Source: Pseudogulbenkiania subflava DSM 22618 (lineage in GTDB: Bacteria; Pseudomonadota; Gammaproteobacteria; Burkholderiales; Chromobacteriaceae). From it: a DNA stretch of 64,000 nt. Made by a program: the position numbers and the translations under genes. The stretch spans positions 110,993 to 174,992 of the forward strand of contig NZ_FXAG01000008.1 in the NCBI RefSeq assembly GCF_900177275.1, given 5' to 3'. How positions within the stretch are numbered: the stretch's first letter is position 1; every line of letters starts with the position of its first letter. Below are positions 14,909-24,881 of this stretch, one piece after another. The notes beneath the pieces were generated by a model. It saw only the letters and a program-made list of their open reading frames with translations. It searched no databases and was not told the DNA's origin.

Positions 14909-15768
14909 CGTGTCCTTCCTCCCTCGGCCCAGTCACGCGAGGCCGCGATCAGTACGTCCATGAAGCCGGCCTCCGGGCGCGTGACTTCGGGTGAGTGCCA
15001 TTGCGGCAGCATGGCGGCCAGCTGGGAAAAGGCGATGGCCGATTCGCTGTCGGGAAAGGCCTCCATCAGCGGCCGGTGCAGGCTGCGGCTGCGTTTCACC
15101 GCGCTGTCCTGCGGCACGAAGCCGACCCAGCGCAGCGCCACGTTGAGAAACTCGCCGGTCACGCTCGACAGCCGCTGGAACAGCTCGCGCGCCTCTTCCA
15201 GGTGGCGTACGCGGTTGACCAGCACGTTGAAGCGCTGGCGGCCGTACTGCGTCGCCAGGCGCTTGATGATGGCGTAGGCCATGGTCAGGGCTTCCGGCGC
15301 CGGGGTCAGTACCAGCACCAGGTTGTCGGCCACGCTGGCCGGCACCGGGTCGTGCGCCGGGTTGGGCACATCCACCAGCAGCATGTGGCTGTCGCGCTCC
15401 AGCGAGCCGAATTCGCTGCCCAGCCGCAGCCATAGCTGGGCGGAAAAGCGCGCGCGGTCTTCCGGACGCGCGTACAGGTTGAGCAGGCTCACGCCATGGC
15501 GCGACTGCGTCATCATGGTGTCGAGTCCGCCCGGTCCGACGATCTGTGTCTCCAGCGTGGCCGTGGTCGGCACACCGAGCTGGCGCGCTAGCTGCTGTCC
15601 CGCCTGGCAGTCGATCAGCAGCGGCCGGCAGCCGGCCCAGGCGAGTCCGGTGCCGAGTCCGGCTACCAGCGTGCTGACCCCGCTGCCTGCGGCACCGACA
15701 AAGGCGAAGCTGGGGGCGCGCACCGGCTGGGCGGCGAGACGGCGCAGACTGGCGGCCTGATCCTGCAT
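14905..15768 (-). CDS. flhG: Flagellar number regulator FlhG/FleN, P-loop degenerate
   Basis: A 287-residue MinD-like protein that lies between flhF and fliA, the standard place of FlhG (FleN/YlxH), which limits the number of polar flagella. The fold pattern is kept (LLIDCQAGQQLARQLG, LLVDVPNPAHDPVPASV, NVLVNRVRHLEEARELFQRL). The deviant Walker A, normally GKGGVGKT, is here GAAGSGVS (25-32), so both the signature lysine and the phosphate-binding lysine are lost. ATP hydrolysis is therefore doubtful. It overlaps fliA by ATGA and begins 1 nt after the flhF stop. Confidence 0.88.
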   Translation of the reverse strand: MQDQAASLRRLAAQPVRAPSFAFVGAAGSGVSTLVAGLGTGLAWAGCRPLLIDCQAGQQLARQLGVPTTATLETQIVGPGGLDTMMTQSRHGVSLLNLYARPEDRARFSAQLWLRLGSEFGSLERDSHMLLVDVPNPAHDPVPASVADNLVLVLTPAPEALTMAYAIIKRLATQYGRQRFNVLVNRVRHLEEARELFQRLSSVTGEFLNVALRWVGFVPQDSAVKRSRSLHRPLMEAFPDSESAIAFSQLAAMLPQWHSPEVTRPEAGFMDVLIAASRDWAEGGRTR

Positions 15769-15769
15769 G

Positions 15770-17206
15770 TCACAACCAACCGGCCTGGGCCGCGTTCATG
15801 ATCGGCAGCTCGTCGCCCTGCAGCGCGAACGGCGAGTTCAGGTGCGGGGAGCGCATGGCGCGGTCGATCAGGAAGGCGGCGTTGGCCAGGTGCAGGTCTT
15901 CCGGCACGCGCTGGCCGTTGGTGATGTAGAACATCTTGAGCCGGTTGCGGATGATTACGTCCAGACTCGGACCCGTTGCCACGCTCTCGTCGATCTTGGA
16001 GAGGATGCAGCCAGCCAGACCGTGGCCGCGGTAATGGCGCACCACGTCTTCCAGGGTGTGGCCGTCGGCGTTGGCCGCCATCAGCAGGATGCGCTGGATT
16101 TCCCGTCCGGCGCCGTCGAACATCTGGGTCTGGGCGGCGACGCGCGCATCGCGCTGGCCCATGCCGACGGTGTCGATGAACACGATGTGGCGCGAGGCCA
16201 GGTCGGCCAGCGTCAGCTGTAGCTCGGATTCGTTCTGGATCGAGTACACCGGCACGCCGAGAATCTTGCCGTAGATGCGCAGCTGGTCCTGGGCGCCGAT
16301 CCGGTAGCTGTCGGTGGTGATCAGCGCCACGTGCTGCGCACCGAATTTCATCGTGGCACGCGCCGCCAGCTTGGCTACCGTGGTGGTCTTGCCGACGCCG
16401 GTGGGGCCGACCAGCGCGTAGATGCCGCCGCATTCCATCACGTCGCGGTCGGCGTCGGCGCACTTGAGATTGTGCATCAGCGCCGAGCGCGCCCATTTCA
16501 GCGTCACCTCGCCTTGATACTGCGCCGGCATCTTGTCGATCAGCTGGCGGATCAGCGTGGCGCTCAGGCCCACCGAGAGCAGGTGCTTGAACAGCTCGAT
16601 GCGGTTGGGCGCGCGCTCTTCCATGTCCGACCAGGCGAAGCTCGCCAGCTGGCTTTGCAGCAGGCTGCGCAGCAGCTTGATCTCTTCGCCGATGTGTTTG
16701 AGTTCCTGCGATACCTCTTCCGGTTCCTCGGCCGGCGCGGGAGCCGGCTTCGCCTGAGGCGGCGTCGCCGCGGAAGCGGCCGGCAGCGGCGGCGCCGGGG
16801 CAGGCGTCGGAGCAGCCGCGGCGGGCGGCGGTGACGGGGGCAACGTCTCGCGCCGTGGCGGGAAGGCGGCGCTGGCGGCGAGCTGGGCGGGGGTTGGCGC
16901 GGCGGTGGGGGCGGGGGCGTCCAGCGGTTCTACCGGCAGCGCGTAGGTGCGCGCCAGGGCGCGGTTGACGGCGCCGCCGGGTGCCGGGGCGACCGGCGCC
17001 GGCACGTGGCGCGGCGGATGCTTGCTGGTCGAGGTGGACAGGGTGGTCGCCAGGTTGGCGACGTCGGCATCGGCCACGGCCATGATTTCCACCCCGCCGC
17101 CCATGGTCGGGCGGTTGGACAGAATGAGCGCGTCGGCGCCCAGCTCCTCACGGACCTGTCTGAGCGCATCGCGCGTGGTTTTGCCGAAGAACTTTTTGAC
17201 CACCAT
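15770..17206 (-). CDS. flhF: Flagellar biosynthesis GTPase FlhF
   Basis: A 478-residue SRP-type GTPase that sets the polar position of the flagellum. The N-terminal B domain (1-60, MVVKKFFGKTTRDALRQVREELG) is followed by a long Pro/Ala-rich linker (about 62-163). The N and G domains come next, with the P-loop GPTGVGKT at 267-274 and downstream motifs around DTVGMGQRD and LSKIDES. It lies 6 nt after flhA and 1 nt before flhG, the usual order in polarly flagellated proteobacteria. Confidence 0.95.
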   Translation of the reverse strand: MVVKKFFGKTTRDALRQVREELGADALILSNRPTMGGGVEIMAVADADVANLATTLSTSTSKHPPRHVPAPVAPAPGGAVNRALARTYALPVEPLDAPAPTAAPTPAQLAASAAFPPRRETLPPSPPPAAAAPTPAPAPPLPAASAATPPQAKPAPAPAEEPEEVSQELKHIGEEIKLLRSLLQSQLASFAWSDMEERAPNRIELFKHLLSVGLSATLIRQLIDKMPAQYQGEVTLKWARSALMHNLKCADADRDVMECGGIYALVGPTGVGKTTTVAKLAARATMKFGAQHVALITTDSYRIGAQDQLRIYGKILGVPVYSIQNESELQLTLADLASRHIVFIDTVGMGQRDARVAAQTQMFDGAGREIQRILLMAANADGHTLEDVVRHYRGHGLAGCILSKIDESVATGPSLDVIIRNRLKMFYITNGQRVPEDLHLANAAFLIDRAMRSPHLNSPFALQGDELPIMNAAQAGWL

Positions 17207-17212
17207 CTACAG

Positions 17213-19297
17213 TTAGCCTTTGCTGCCCCCGATGACTGCAATTATACGAATGGATTTATTGTCCGGTATTTCATTATGCGAGATCACGCGCAACTGTGGG
17301 AGAGCCCGTCGCAAAAAACGCGCCAGCAGCGGGCGCAGCCCCGGCGGGGTGAGCAGCACCGGATTGTAGCCCTGGTTCTCCATCTGCTCCGATTGCTGCG
17401 CGGCGCTGGCCAGCAGGTTTTCGGCGAGACCGGGCTCCAGCCCGCCACCGGCCTTGGACTGCACCGCCTGCAGCAGCACGTTCTCCAGCGCCGGATCGAG
17501 CGTCATCAGCGGCAGCTCCGCCTCGCCCGGGAACAGCTGCTGGATGATCACGCGCGACAGCGCGGTGCGCACCGCCGCGGTCAGTTCGTCGACGTCCTGC
17601 GTCACGCCGACGTGGTCGGCCAGCGTCTCGAGGATGGTGCGGAAGTCGCGGATGTGGATGCCGTCGGTCAGCAGGTGCTGCAGCACCTTCTGCAGCGTGG
17701 CCACCGACACCACCTTGGGCACCAGGTCCTCGATCAGCTTCGGCGATTCCTTGGCCTGGTGGCTGATCAGCGCCTGCACTTCCTCGCGGCCCAACAGTTC
17801 GGCGGCGTGGGTGTTGAGCAGGTTGGAGAGGTGGGTGGCGACCACGGTGCTGGCGTCGACCACGGTGTAGCCCAGCGTCTGCGCCTCGTCGCGCTTGCCG
17901 CCGTCGATCCATACGGCGGGCAGGCCGAAGGCCGGGTCGGTGGTGGCCTGTCCCTTCAGCTCGCCGCTGACCCGCCCCGGGTTGATGGCGAGGAACTGCC
18001 CGATGTAGGCCTCGCCGCTGCCGATCTCCACCCCCTTCATCAGGATGCGGTAGGCGTTCGGCTTGATCTCCAGGTTGTCGCGGATGTGCACCGCCGGCAC
18101 CAGGAAGCCCAGCTCCTGGGCGATCTTCTTGCGGATGCCGCGGATGCGGCGCAGCAGCTCGCCGTCCTGGTTGCGGTCGACCAGCGGGATCAGCCGGTAG
18201 CCGACCTCGAGCCCCAACTGGTCGACGTGCTGCACGTCGTTCCAGCTGACTTCGGCCATCTGCTGTTCGCCCGGAGGCGGTGGGGCGGCCTTGGCCAGCT
18301 GCGCCTGCCGTTCGCTCTCGCGCTGGCGCTTTTCCATCAGCCAGCCCAGTCCGCCCAACACACTGGCGATCAGCAGGAAGGCGAAGTGCGGCATGTTGGG
18401 GATCATGCCGATCAGGCCGATCACCGCGGCGGTGATGTACAGCACCGAGGGCTTGGTGAACAGCTGGCCGAGGAACTGCTCGGACATGTCCTTTTCGGTG
18501 CCGACGCGCGACACCACGATGCCGGCGGCGGTGGAGATGATCAGGCCGGGGATCTGCGCCACCAGGCCGTCGCCGATGGTCAGCAGGGTGTAGCTTTCGG
18601 CCGCCTGGCTGATCGGCAGGTCGTGCTGCACCACGCCGACGATCAGGCCGCCGACGATGTTGATCAGGATGATCATGATGCCGGCCATGGCGTCGCCGCG
18701 CACGAACTTCGAGGCACCGTCCATGGCGCCGAAGAAGTTGGCTTCCTCGGCAATGGTGGCGCGGCGCTTGCGCGCGTCTTCCTCGCCGATCAGGCCGGCG
18801 TTGAGGTCGGCATCGATCGCCATCTGCTTGCCGGGCATGGCGTCGAGCGTGAAGCGGGCGCTCACTTCGGCGATACGGCCGGCACCCTTGGTGATCACCA
18901 CGAAGTTGATGATGGTCAGGATCACGAACACCACCACGCCGATGGCGACGTTGCCGCCGACCAGGAAATGGGAGAACGATTCGATCACCTTGCCGGCGGC
19001 GTCGGGCCCGGTATGGCCCTGCAGCAGGATCACCCGGCTGGAGGCGACGTTGAGCGACAGCCGCAGCAGCGTGGTGACCAGCAGCACCGACGGGAAGGCG
19101 GAAAAATCCAGCGGCTGGCGCACGTTGATGCCGACCAGCAACACGATCACCGACACCGCGATATTGAAGGTGAAGAAGATGTCGAGGATGACCGGCGGCA
19201 ACGGCAACACCATCATCGTCAGAATGAGGATGATCAGGACCGGGCCCGCCAGGCGGGTCAGGTTGAAGCGTTTCAGTTGCTCGAGAATAGTATCCAT
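17213..19297 (-). CDS. flhA: Flagellar type III export protein FlhA
   Basis: A 694-residue export-gate protein. The N-terminal half has eight or so transmembrane helices with the FHIPEP-family loop (VSARFTLDAMPGKQMAIDADLNAG), needed for proton-driven export. The C-terminal cytoplasmic half, from about residue 340, forms the docking ring for chaperone-substrate complexes. Length and motifs are normal. It is cotranscribed with flhB upstream (6-nt gap) and flhF downstream. A long open frame on the opposite strand is a GC-codon shadow. Confidence 0.97.
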   Translation of the reverse strand: MDTILEQLKRFNLTRLAGPVLIILILTMMVLPLPPVILDIFFTFNIAVSVIVLLVGINVRQPLDFSAFPSVLLVTTLLRLSLNVASSRVILLQGHTGPDAAGKVIESFSHFLVGGNVAIGVVVFVILTIINFVVITKGAGRIAEVSARFTLDAMPGKQMAIDADLNAGLIGEEDARKRRATIAEEANFFGAMDGASKFVRGDAMAGIMIILINIVGGLIVGVVQHDLPISQAAESYTLLTIGDGLVAQIPGLIISTAAGIVVSRVGTEKDMSEQFLGQLFTKPSVLYITAAVIGLIGMIPNMPHFAFLLIASVLGGLGWLMEKRQRESERQAQLAKAAPPPPGEQQMAEVSWNDVQHVDQLGLEVGYRLIPLVDRNQDGELLRRIRGIRKKIAQELGFLVPAVHIRDNLEIKPNAYRILMKGVEIGSGEAYIGQFLAINPGRVSGELKGQATTDPAFGLPAVWIDGGKRDEAQTLGYTVVDASTVVATHLSNLLNTHAAELLGREEVQALISHQAKESPKLIEDLVPKVVSVATLQKVLQHLLTDGIHIRDFRTILETLADHVGVTQDVDELTAAVRTALSRVIIQQLFPGEAELPLMTLDPALENVLLQAVQSKAGGGLEPGLAENLLASAAQQSEQMENQGYNPVLLTPPGLRPLLARFLRRALPQLRVISHNEIPDNKSIRIIAVIGGSKG

Positions 19298-19303
19298 GCC
19301 CGC

Positions 19304-20470
19304 TTAAGGGTTAGCTGTCGGCGCCGCATCTTGCTGGCGTTTGCTTTCCGGGTCAAGGTCGGCGGGGACCTCGACGCTCTCGGGGTAGACCGGGGCCAGC
19401 CCGCCGTTGTATTCGTACAGCTTGAGCTGGTAGACGTAGGCGAGAATCTGCGCCGCCGCGCCGTACAGCCGGGAGGGCACCTCTTCGCCCAGCTCGGCGT
19501 GGAAATACAGCGCGCGGGCGAAGCTGGGTACGCGCATCACGGTGACGCGGTGCTCGCGGCCGGTCTCGATGATCTTTTCGGCCAACTTGAGGCGGCCCTT
19601 GGCGATCACTTGCGGTGCGCGCATGCCCTCGGTGTACTTGAGGGCGACGGCGTAGTGGGTCGGGTTGGTCACGATCACGTTGGCCGAAGGAATCTCCTGC
19701 ATCATGCGCCGTTGCGCGGCCTGGCGCTGCAACTGGCGGATACGTCCCTTCACTTCCGGCGAGCCTTCCTGTTCCTTGTATTCCTGCTTGACCTCTTCCT
19801 TGGTCATGCGCAGCTGCTTGTGGTAGTTCCAGATCTGGAACGGGACATCCACCACGACCAGCAGCAACATGGCGCCGACTACCAGCAGGAAGGTATGGAA
19901 GGTCAGCTGCATCATCTTGCCCAGCGCCGTCTCCAGCGGCATCGAGATCAGCCCGATCAGCTCGGCGCGCTCGTTCCAGATCACCCAGGTGGCGACGCCG
20001 CCGATCACCACGCTCTTCAGGATGGCCTTGAGCGCCTCGGTCAGCGCGCTGAGCGAGAACATGCGCTTGATGCCGTGGGCCGGGTTGAGTTTGGAGAGCT
20101 TCGGTTCGATGCCCTTGAAGGTCAGGTTCCAGCCGCCGACCAGGAGCGGGGCGGCCACCGCCACCAGTGCCAGCCCGCCGAACAGAGGCAGGAGTTGCAG
20201 CAAGGTGTCGATCAGGGATTCTTTAAAGCGCAGCAGGACCGGTTCGGTGTGCTGCACCATGTCGTGGTCGAAGGTGAACAGCCGGCGCATCAGCTGTATG
20301 ACGAAGTCGCCCAGGCGCTCGCCCATCGCCATCAGCAGTGCCACGCCGGTCATGGTCACGGCAAACGTCGACAGCTCGCGCGAGCGCGGGATGTTGCCTT
20401 CCTCGCGCGCCTGCTGCAGGCGCCGTCCGGTCGCGGCTTCTGTTCGTTCGAGGTCGGAATCTTCTGCCAT
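19304..20470 (-). CDS. flhB: Flagellar export switch protein FlhB
   Basis: A 388-residue export protein with four membrane helices and a cytoplasmic C-domain. The autocleavage motif NPTH lies at 269-272, the same numbers as in Salmonella. Cleavage between Asn and Pro switches export from rod and hook to filament substrates. It is the first gene of the leftward block flhB-flhA-flhF-flhG-fliA-motC and is divergent from thyA. I could not recognise a sigma54 or sigma28 promoter with confidence in the 204-bp gap. Confidence 0.96.
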   Translation of the reverse strand: MAEDSDLERTEAATGRRLQQAREEGNIPRSRELSTFAVTMTGVALLMAMGERLGDFVIQLMRRLFTFDHDMVQHTEPVLLRFKESLIDTLLQLLPLFGGLALVAVAAPLLVGGWNLTFKGIEPKLSKLNPAHGIKRMFSLSALTEALKAILKSVVIGGVATWVIWNERAELIGLISMPLETALGKMMQLTFHTFLLVVGAMLLLVVVDVPFQIWNYHKQLRMTKEEVKQEYKEQEGSPEVKGRIRQLQRQAAQRRMMQEIPSANVIVTNPTHYAVALKYTEGMRAPQVIAKGRLKLAEKIIETGREHRVTVMRVPSFARALYFHAELGEEVPSRLYGAAAQILAYVYQLKLYEYNGGLAPVYPESVEVPADLDPESKRQQDAAPTANP

Positions 20471-20674
20471 GGTGGCGTTATCGCTGCATCGTCATCTGGG
20501 GTGGGGGCGGCAGCCGCTAGCCTACCATGATTTGGGCATTTTCCTGGCATGGCACAGGGGTTCAGAAGCAGGAATCCAGATGCAATTTCCTGTTTCTTTA
20601 TGTTTTTTCCATGTGATAGATTCTGATAAAATTGTTAGCTTTTTCGCCTGTTTAATATCTCCGGCACTGACGAC

Positions 20675-21469
20675 ATGAAACAGTACCTCGACCTGATGCG
20701 TCACGTGCGCGAGCACGGCCACTACAAATCCGACCGTACCGGCACTGGCACCCTGTCCGTGTTCGGCTACCAGATGCGCTTCGATCTGGCCGACGGTTTC
20801 CCGCTTTTGACTACCAAGAAGCTGCACCTGAAGTCCATCGTGCACGAGTTGCTGTGGTTCCTCTCCGGGGACACCAACATCCGTTATCTCAAGGAAAACG
20901 GCGTGTCGATCTGGGATGAATGGGCGGACGAGAACGGCAACCTCGGCCCGGTGTACGGCTACCAGTGGCGCAGCTGGCCGGCGCCGGATGGCCGCCATAT
21001 CGACCAGATCGCCAACGTGGTCGAGATGATCAGAAAGAACCCGGACTCGCGCCGGCTGATCGTGTCGGCCTGGAACCCCGCATTGGTCGACGAGATGGCA
21101 TTGCCCCCGTGCCATGCGCTGTTCCAGTTCTACGTGGCCGACGGCCGTCTGTCGTGCCAGTTGTATCAGCGTTCGGCCGACATCTTCCTCGGCGTGCCGT
21201 TCAACATCGCCTCGTACGCGCTCCTGACCATGATGATGGCGCAGGTGTGCGGGCTCAAGCCGGGCGAGTTTGTACACACGTTGGGCGACGCCCATCTCTA
21301 CAGCAACCACCTGGAGCAGGCCGACGAGCAACTGGCGCGCGAACCGCGCCCACTGCCGGTGATGAAGATCAACCCGGCCGTGACGGATCTGTTCGCCTTC
21401 CGCTTCGAGGACTTCGAACTGGAAGGCTACGATCCGATGCCCCACATCAAGGCCAAGGTGGCGGTATGA
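20675..21469 (+). CDS. thyA: Thymidylate synthase
   Basis: A 264-residue ThyA that methylates dUMP to dTMP with methylene-tetrahydrofolate. The nucleophile C146 lies in [12 protein letters not shown] and is followed by the [17 protein letters not shown] substrate loop; length and numbering equal the E. coli enzyme. Its stop overlaps the folA start by ATGA. This couples dTMP synthesis to the reductase that recycles the dihydrofolate it makes. An AT-rich leader with GATAAAAT (20625-20632) is the likely promoter. Confidence 0.97.
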   Translation: MKQYLDLMRHVREHGHYKSDRTGTGTLSVFGYQMRFDLADGFPLLTTKKLHLKSIVHELLWFLSGDTNIRYLKENGVSIWDEWADENGNLGPVYGYQWRSWPAPDGRHIDQIANVVEMIRKNPDSRRLIVSAWNPALVDEMALPPCHALFQFYVADGRLSCQLYQRSADIFLGVPFNIASYALLTMMMAQVCGLKPGEFVHTLGDAHLYSNHLEQADEQLAREPRPLPVMKINPAVTDLFAFRFEDFELEGYDPMPHIKAKVAV

Positions 21470-21954
21470 CGACTCCCTGCATCACCCTGGTGGCGGCGAT
21501 GGCGGCTAACCGCGTCATCGGCATCGATAACCGGCTGCCGTGGCATCTGCCCGAAGACCTGAAGCATTTCAAGGCGGTGACGCTGGGCAAGCCGGTGATC
21601 ATGGGCCGCAAGACCTACGATTCGATCGGCCGCCCCTTGCCGGGCCGGCGCAACATCGTGGTGACGCGCCAGCGCGACTGGTCGGTGCCCGGCGTGGAGG
21701 TTGCCCACAGCCTGGAGGCGGCGCTGGCGCTGGTGTCGGCCGCCGCGTCGGCCTGCATCATCGGCGGGGCTGACCTGTACCGCCAGGCCTTGCCCTTGGC
21801 GCACCGCCTGGAGCTCACTGAAATCGCCGGGAGCTATCAGGGTGACGCGCATTTTCCCGACTTCGGCAGCGGCGGCTGGCAGGAAGTGCAGCGCGAGGCG
21901 CATCGCAGCGAGCAGGGACTCGACTACGCCTTTGTGAGCTACCTGCGCGGCTGA
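21466..21954 (+). CDS. folA: Dihydrofolate reductase
   Basis: A 162-residue DHFR that reduces dihydrofolate with [26 protein letters not shown] carries the Met-20-type loop, with catalytic acid D31. [12 protein letters not shown] and the [13 protein letters not shown] motif are intact. It overlaps thyA by four bases and is followed within 20 nt by a strong terminator. The sequence looks like an ordinary chromosomal enzyme; no resistance feature can be inferred. Confidence 0.96.
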   Translation: MTTPCITLVAAMAANRVIGIDNRLPWHLPEDLKHFKAVTLGKPVIMGRKTYDSIGRPLPGRRNIVVTRQRDWSVPGVEVAHSLEAALALVSAAASACIIGGADLYRQALPLAHRLELTEIAGSYQGDAHFPDFGSGGWQEVQREAHRSEQGLDYAFVSYLRG

Positions 21955-21974
21955 CCTCCCTGACGAACCGATAG

Positions 21975-22010
21975 CGCTGCCCGGCACCACAGCCCGGCAG
22001 CGTTTTTTTT
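21975..22010. terminator. Terminator of thyA-folA
   Basis: CGCTGCCCGG and CCCGGCAGCG form a perfect 10-bp stem followed by nine T. It overlaps the end of the convergent gntR gene (stop at 22010). Confidence 0.92.
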
Positions 22011-22678
22011 TACTGCACCCCCTCCAGAGCCTCCGCCGAGGCGGCGGCGAGCCGGCCGTAATCGGCACCGAACTGCCGGATCATCGTCTGGAGCCGGAGC
22101 GTGTCGCGCGCGATGATGACCTTCAGCAGTTCTTCCAGAAAGACGTAGGTATGCTCCACCTGCGGCGAGCCGGCGCGCAGGATGGCGTACAGGCAGCGCT
22201 GCGTCAGCGGCAGCAGGTCGCGCAGCGTGCTTTCGATGTAGTGGTTGTCGGCAAAACCGTACAAAGCCTGCAGGAAGGCCACCCCTTGCTGATAGAAACC
22301 CTGGATGTCGTTGTGCTGACGGCTGGCTTCGAGTTGCCCCAGGAGTTCGAAGAAGCGGGCGAGGTCGTCGTTCTGCCACTGCCGTGCCATATTGCCCACC
22401 ACCGTATCCAGCAGCAAAAACCACAAGCCGAAAAAGTCGTGCACCTCCCGGGCGCTGATACTCGCCACCACCGCGCCGCGCCGCGGGTAGATGTTCACCA
22501 GGTGGCGGCGTTGCAGGATCAGCAACGCTTCACGCACCGAGCCGCGGCTGACATCGAGCTCGCTGGCGATACGCAGCTCCTGGATGCGCTCCCCCGGCCG
22601 CATCAGTCCGAGGATGATCTGATTGCCCAGGTGCTGGGCAATCTGCTCGGTAAGGGAGTCGTTAGCCTTGAACCTCAT
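22010..22678 (-). CDS. GntR-family regulator, FadR/FCD subfamily
   Basis: A 222-residue regulator. The N-terminal winged helix (about 8-75) includes ELRIASELDVSRGSVREALLILQ, and a helical FCD ligand-binding domain follows (about 85-215). FCD domains bind carboxylates, often with a metal. The effector and targets are unknown, and no metabolic operon lies adjacent. AGGAG lies 8 nt before the chosen ATG at 22676-22678; another ATG 4 nt upstream is out of frame. The 195 bp to the next gene show nothing else. Confidence 0.88.
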   Translation of the reverse strand: MRFKANDSLTEQIAQHLGNQIILGLMRPGERIQELRIASELDVSRGSVREALLILQRRHLVNIYPRRGAVVASISAREVHDFFGLWFLLLDTVVGNMARQWQNDDLARFFELLGQLEASRQHNDIQGFYQQGVAFLQALYGFADNHYIESTLRDLLPLTQRCLYAILRAGSPQVEHTYVFLEELLKVIIARDTLRLQTMIRQFGADYGRLAAASAEALEGVQ

Positions 22679-22873
22679 GCATGTTCTCCTGAAAAAAACG
22701 GAGTTTTCTGTCTTATTGTCGCCGGGGAGTCAGGCAGGGTGGCGGCGCCCCCCGCCTTGGCCCGTCCGCCGGGTTTTCGAGGACGTCAGTGTAGCGTGAG
22801 CAGGCGTGGATGTGAGGGGCGTGTGGTGCGAACGCGGCGTCCGGTGTGCGCGGGCAGAGGGGGAATGCCCCGT

Positions 22874-23728
22874 TCACTGCCCGGAGAGCTGGCGGAAGGT
22901 GCGCCGCGCAAACACCAGGTCCTGCCAGCTCTTGGCCTTGTCGGGCAAGTTGCGCAGCAGGTAGGCCGGGTGGAAGCTGACGATCAGCGGCACATCCTGG
23001 TAGCGATGTACGCGGCCGCGCAGGCGCGCGATGCTGTCGTTGCTGTCGAGCAGGGTCTGCGCGGCGAAGCGTCCCAGCGCCAGAATCAGGGTCGGGCGGA
23101 TGTGCGCGATCTGCTGGCGCAGGTAATCCTGGCAGGCAACGATCTCGTCGGCCGAAGGGTTGCGGTTGCCGGGAGGGCGGCACTTGAGCACGTTGGCGAT
23201 GTAGACGTCGTGGTTGCTGTCGAGACCGATCGCGGCCAGCATGTTGTCGAGCAGTTGGCCGGCGCGGCCGACGAATGGCTTGCCCTGTTTGTCCTCTTGC
23301 TCACCCGGTGCTTCGCCGATGATCAGCCAGCGCGCCTGCGGGTTGCCGCGCCCAAACACTGTCTGGGTACGCGTCTCGCACAGCCGGCAGTGATTGCAGC
23401 GGGCGACGGTCTGCTCCAGTTCGCTCCAGCTCAGCACGGGCTTGGCCGACACGGGGAGGGTGGGGGCAGCCTGTTCGGCGAGTACCACCGGGACCGGGGC
23501 GGCAGGGGCGGGTGCCGAGGTGCCCGCCTGAACGATAGGGGACACCGGGATGGCGGCCACTACAGGAGCGGGGACGGTTTCGACGGTTGGCGATTCGACG
23601 GGGGCGTCGGCCAAGGGCGCGGCCGGGGGCGGTACGCGCCGAGCCGGGTGGTCGTCAAAGCGCGCGTCGCGCGCGCGCCAGAGCGGGCCGAGGCCGATGA
23701 CGTCACCGATCAGTTGGCGGCGCTTCAT
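22874..23728 (-). CDS. Uracil-DNA glycosylase, Fe-S type (family 4-like)
   Basis: A 284-residue protein whose C-terminal 185 residues form an iron-sulfur uracil-DNA glycosylase. Motif A is GEAPGEQED (138-146) and motif B is in [10 protein letters not shown]. Cluster cysteines C111 and C114 or C117 lie in CNHCRLC, with C183 and C199. The first 100 residues are a Pro/Ala/Val-rich low-complexity linker behind a short N-terminal segment, longer than the stand-alone family. It excises uracil arising from cytosine deamination. Its ATG overlaps the rimI stop (ATGA), so it is the last gene of a tsaB-rimI-udg unit. Confidence 0.9.
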   Translation of the reverse strand: MKRRQLIGDVIGLGPLWRARDARFDDHPARRVPPPAAPLADAPVESPTVETVPAPVVAAIPVSPIVQAGTSAPAPAAPVPVVLAEQAAPTLPVSAKPVLSWSELEQTVARCNHCRLCETRTQTVFGRGNPQARWLIIGEAPGEQEDKQGKPFVGRAGQLLDNMLAAIGLDSNHDVYIANVLKCRPPGNRNPSADEIVACQDYLRQQIAHIRPTLILALGRFAAQTLLDSNDSIARLRGRVHRYQDVPLIVSFHPAYLLRNLPDKAKSWQDLVFARRTFRQLSGQ

Positions 23729-24161
23729 AGCTCGAGCTCCATCAACACGGCATGCTCGCGTCCGGATGCGGTCGGATAGTAGTGCTTGCGCAGGCCCGTC
23801 TCGACGAAGCCGCTCTTGGCGTAGAGTGCACGGGCAGGCCGATTGCTTTCCCGGACTTCCAGAAAGAGCCGCGAACACCCCTGCCGGCGCAGTTGTTGCA
23901 GCAGCTCACCCAGCAAGGTTTGCCCCAGTCCCTGCCCCTGTCGGTCGGGGGCGATCACGATGGTCAGCAGTTCCGCCTCGTCCAGCACTGTCATGCTGAC
24001 CGCGTGTCCGCACACTTCACCATCGATCTCCAGTAGCAGGAAGGCGTGACCGGCCTCGAGCGAGCCGCGGAACTGCGGCTCGCTCCAGCCATGGGGAGTG
24101 GCCGCCGCTTCCAGGGCGGCCAGTTTTGCCAAGTCGGGCGCAGAGGCCGGGCGGAAGGCGA

Positions 24162-24165
<4 letters not shown>
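23725..24165 (-). CDS. rimI: Ribosomal protein S18 alanine N-acetyltransferase RimI
   Basis: A 146-residue GNAT acetyltransferase. The acetyl-CoA loop is IAPDRQGQGLGQTLLGELL (about 71-89), and FLEVRESNRPARALYAKSGF (about 101-120) is highly typical of RimI. It acetylates the N-terminal alanine of S18. It overlaps tsaB upstream and udg downstream by ATGA. The tsaB-rimI pair is widespread. Confidence 0.95.
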
Positions 24166-24845
<680 letters not shown>

Positions 24846-24881
24846 GGCGTTTCCGGAGGGCTGACGGGGAAAAGCCATGAA

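Noticed and set aside
17006..20530. Open frame of over 1100 codons on the plus strand opposite flhA and flhB
   Set aside because: It mirrors two clear flagellar genes in a GC-rich genome, is full of His/Gln/Arg/Asp low-complexity sequence and has no recognisable domain. It is a codon-bias shadow.
20525..20575. TGGCAC followed by TTCA upstream of flhB and thyA as a sigma54 promoter
   Set aside because: The -12 GC element is missing and it faces thyA, not flhB.
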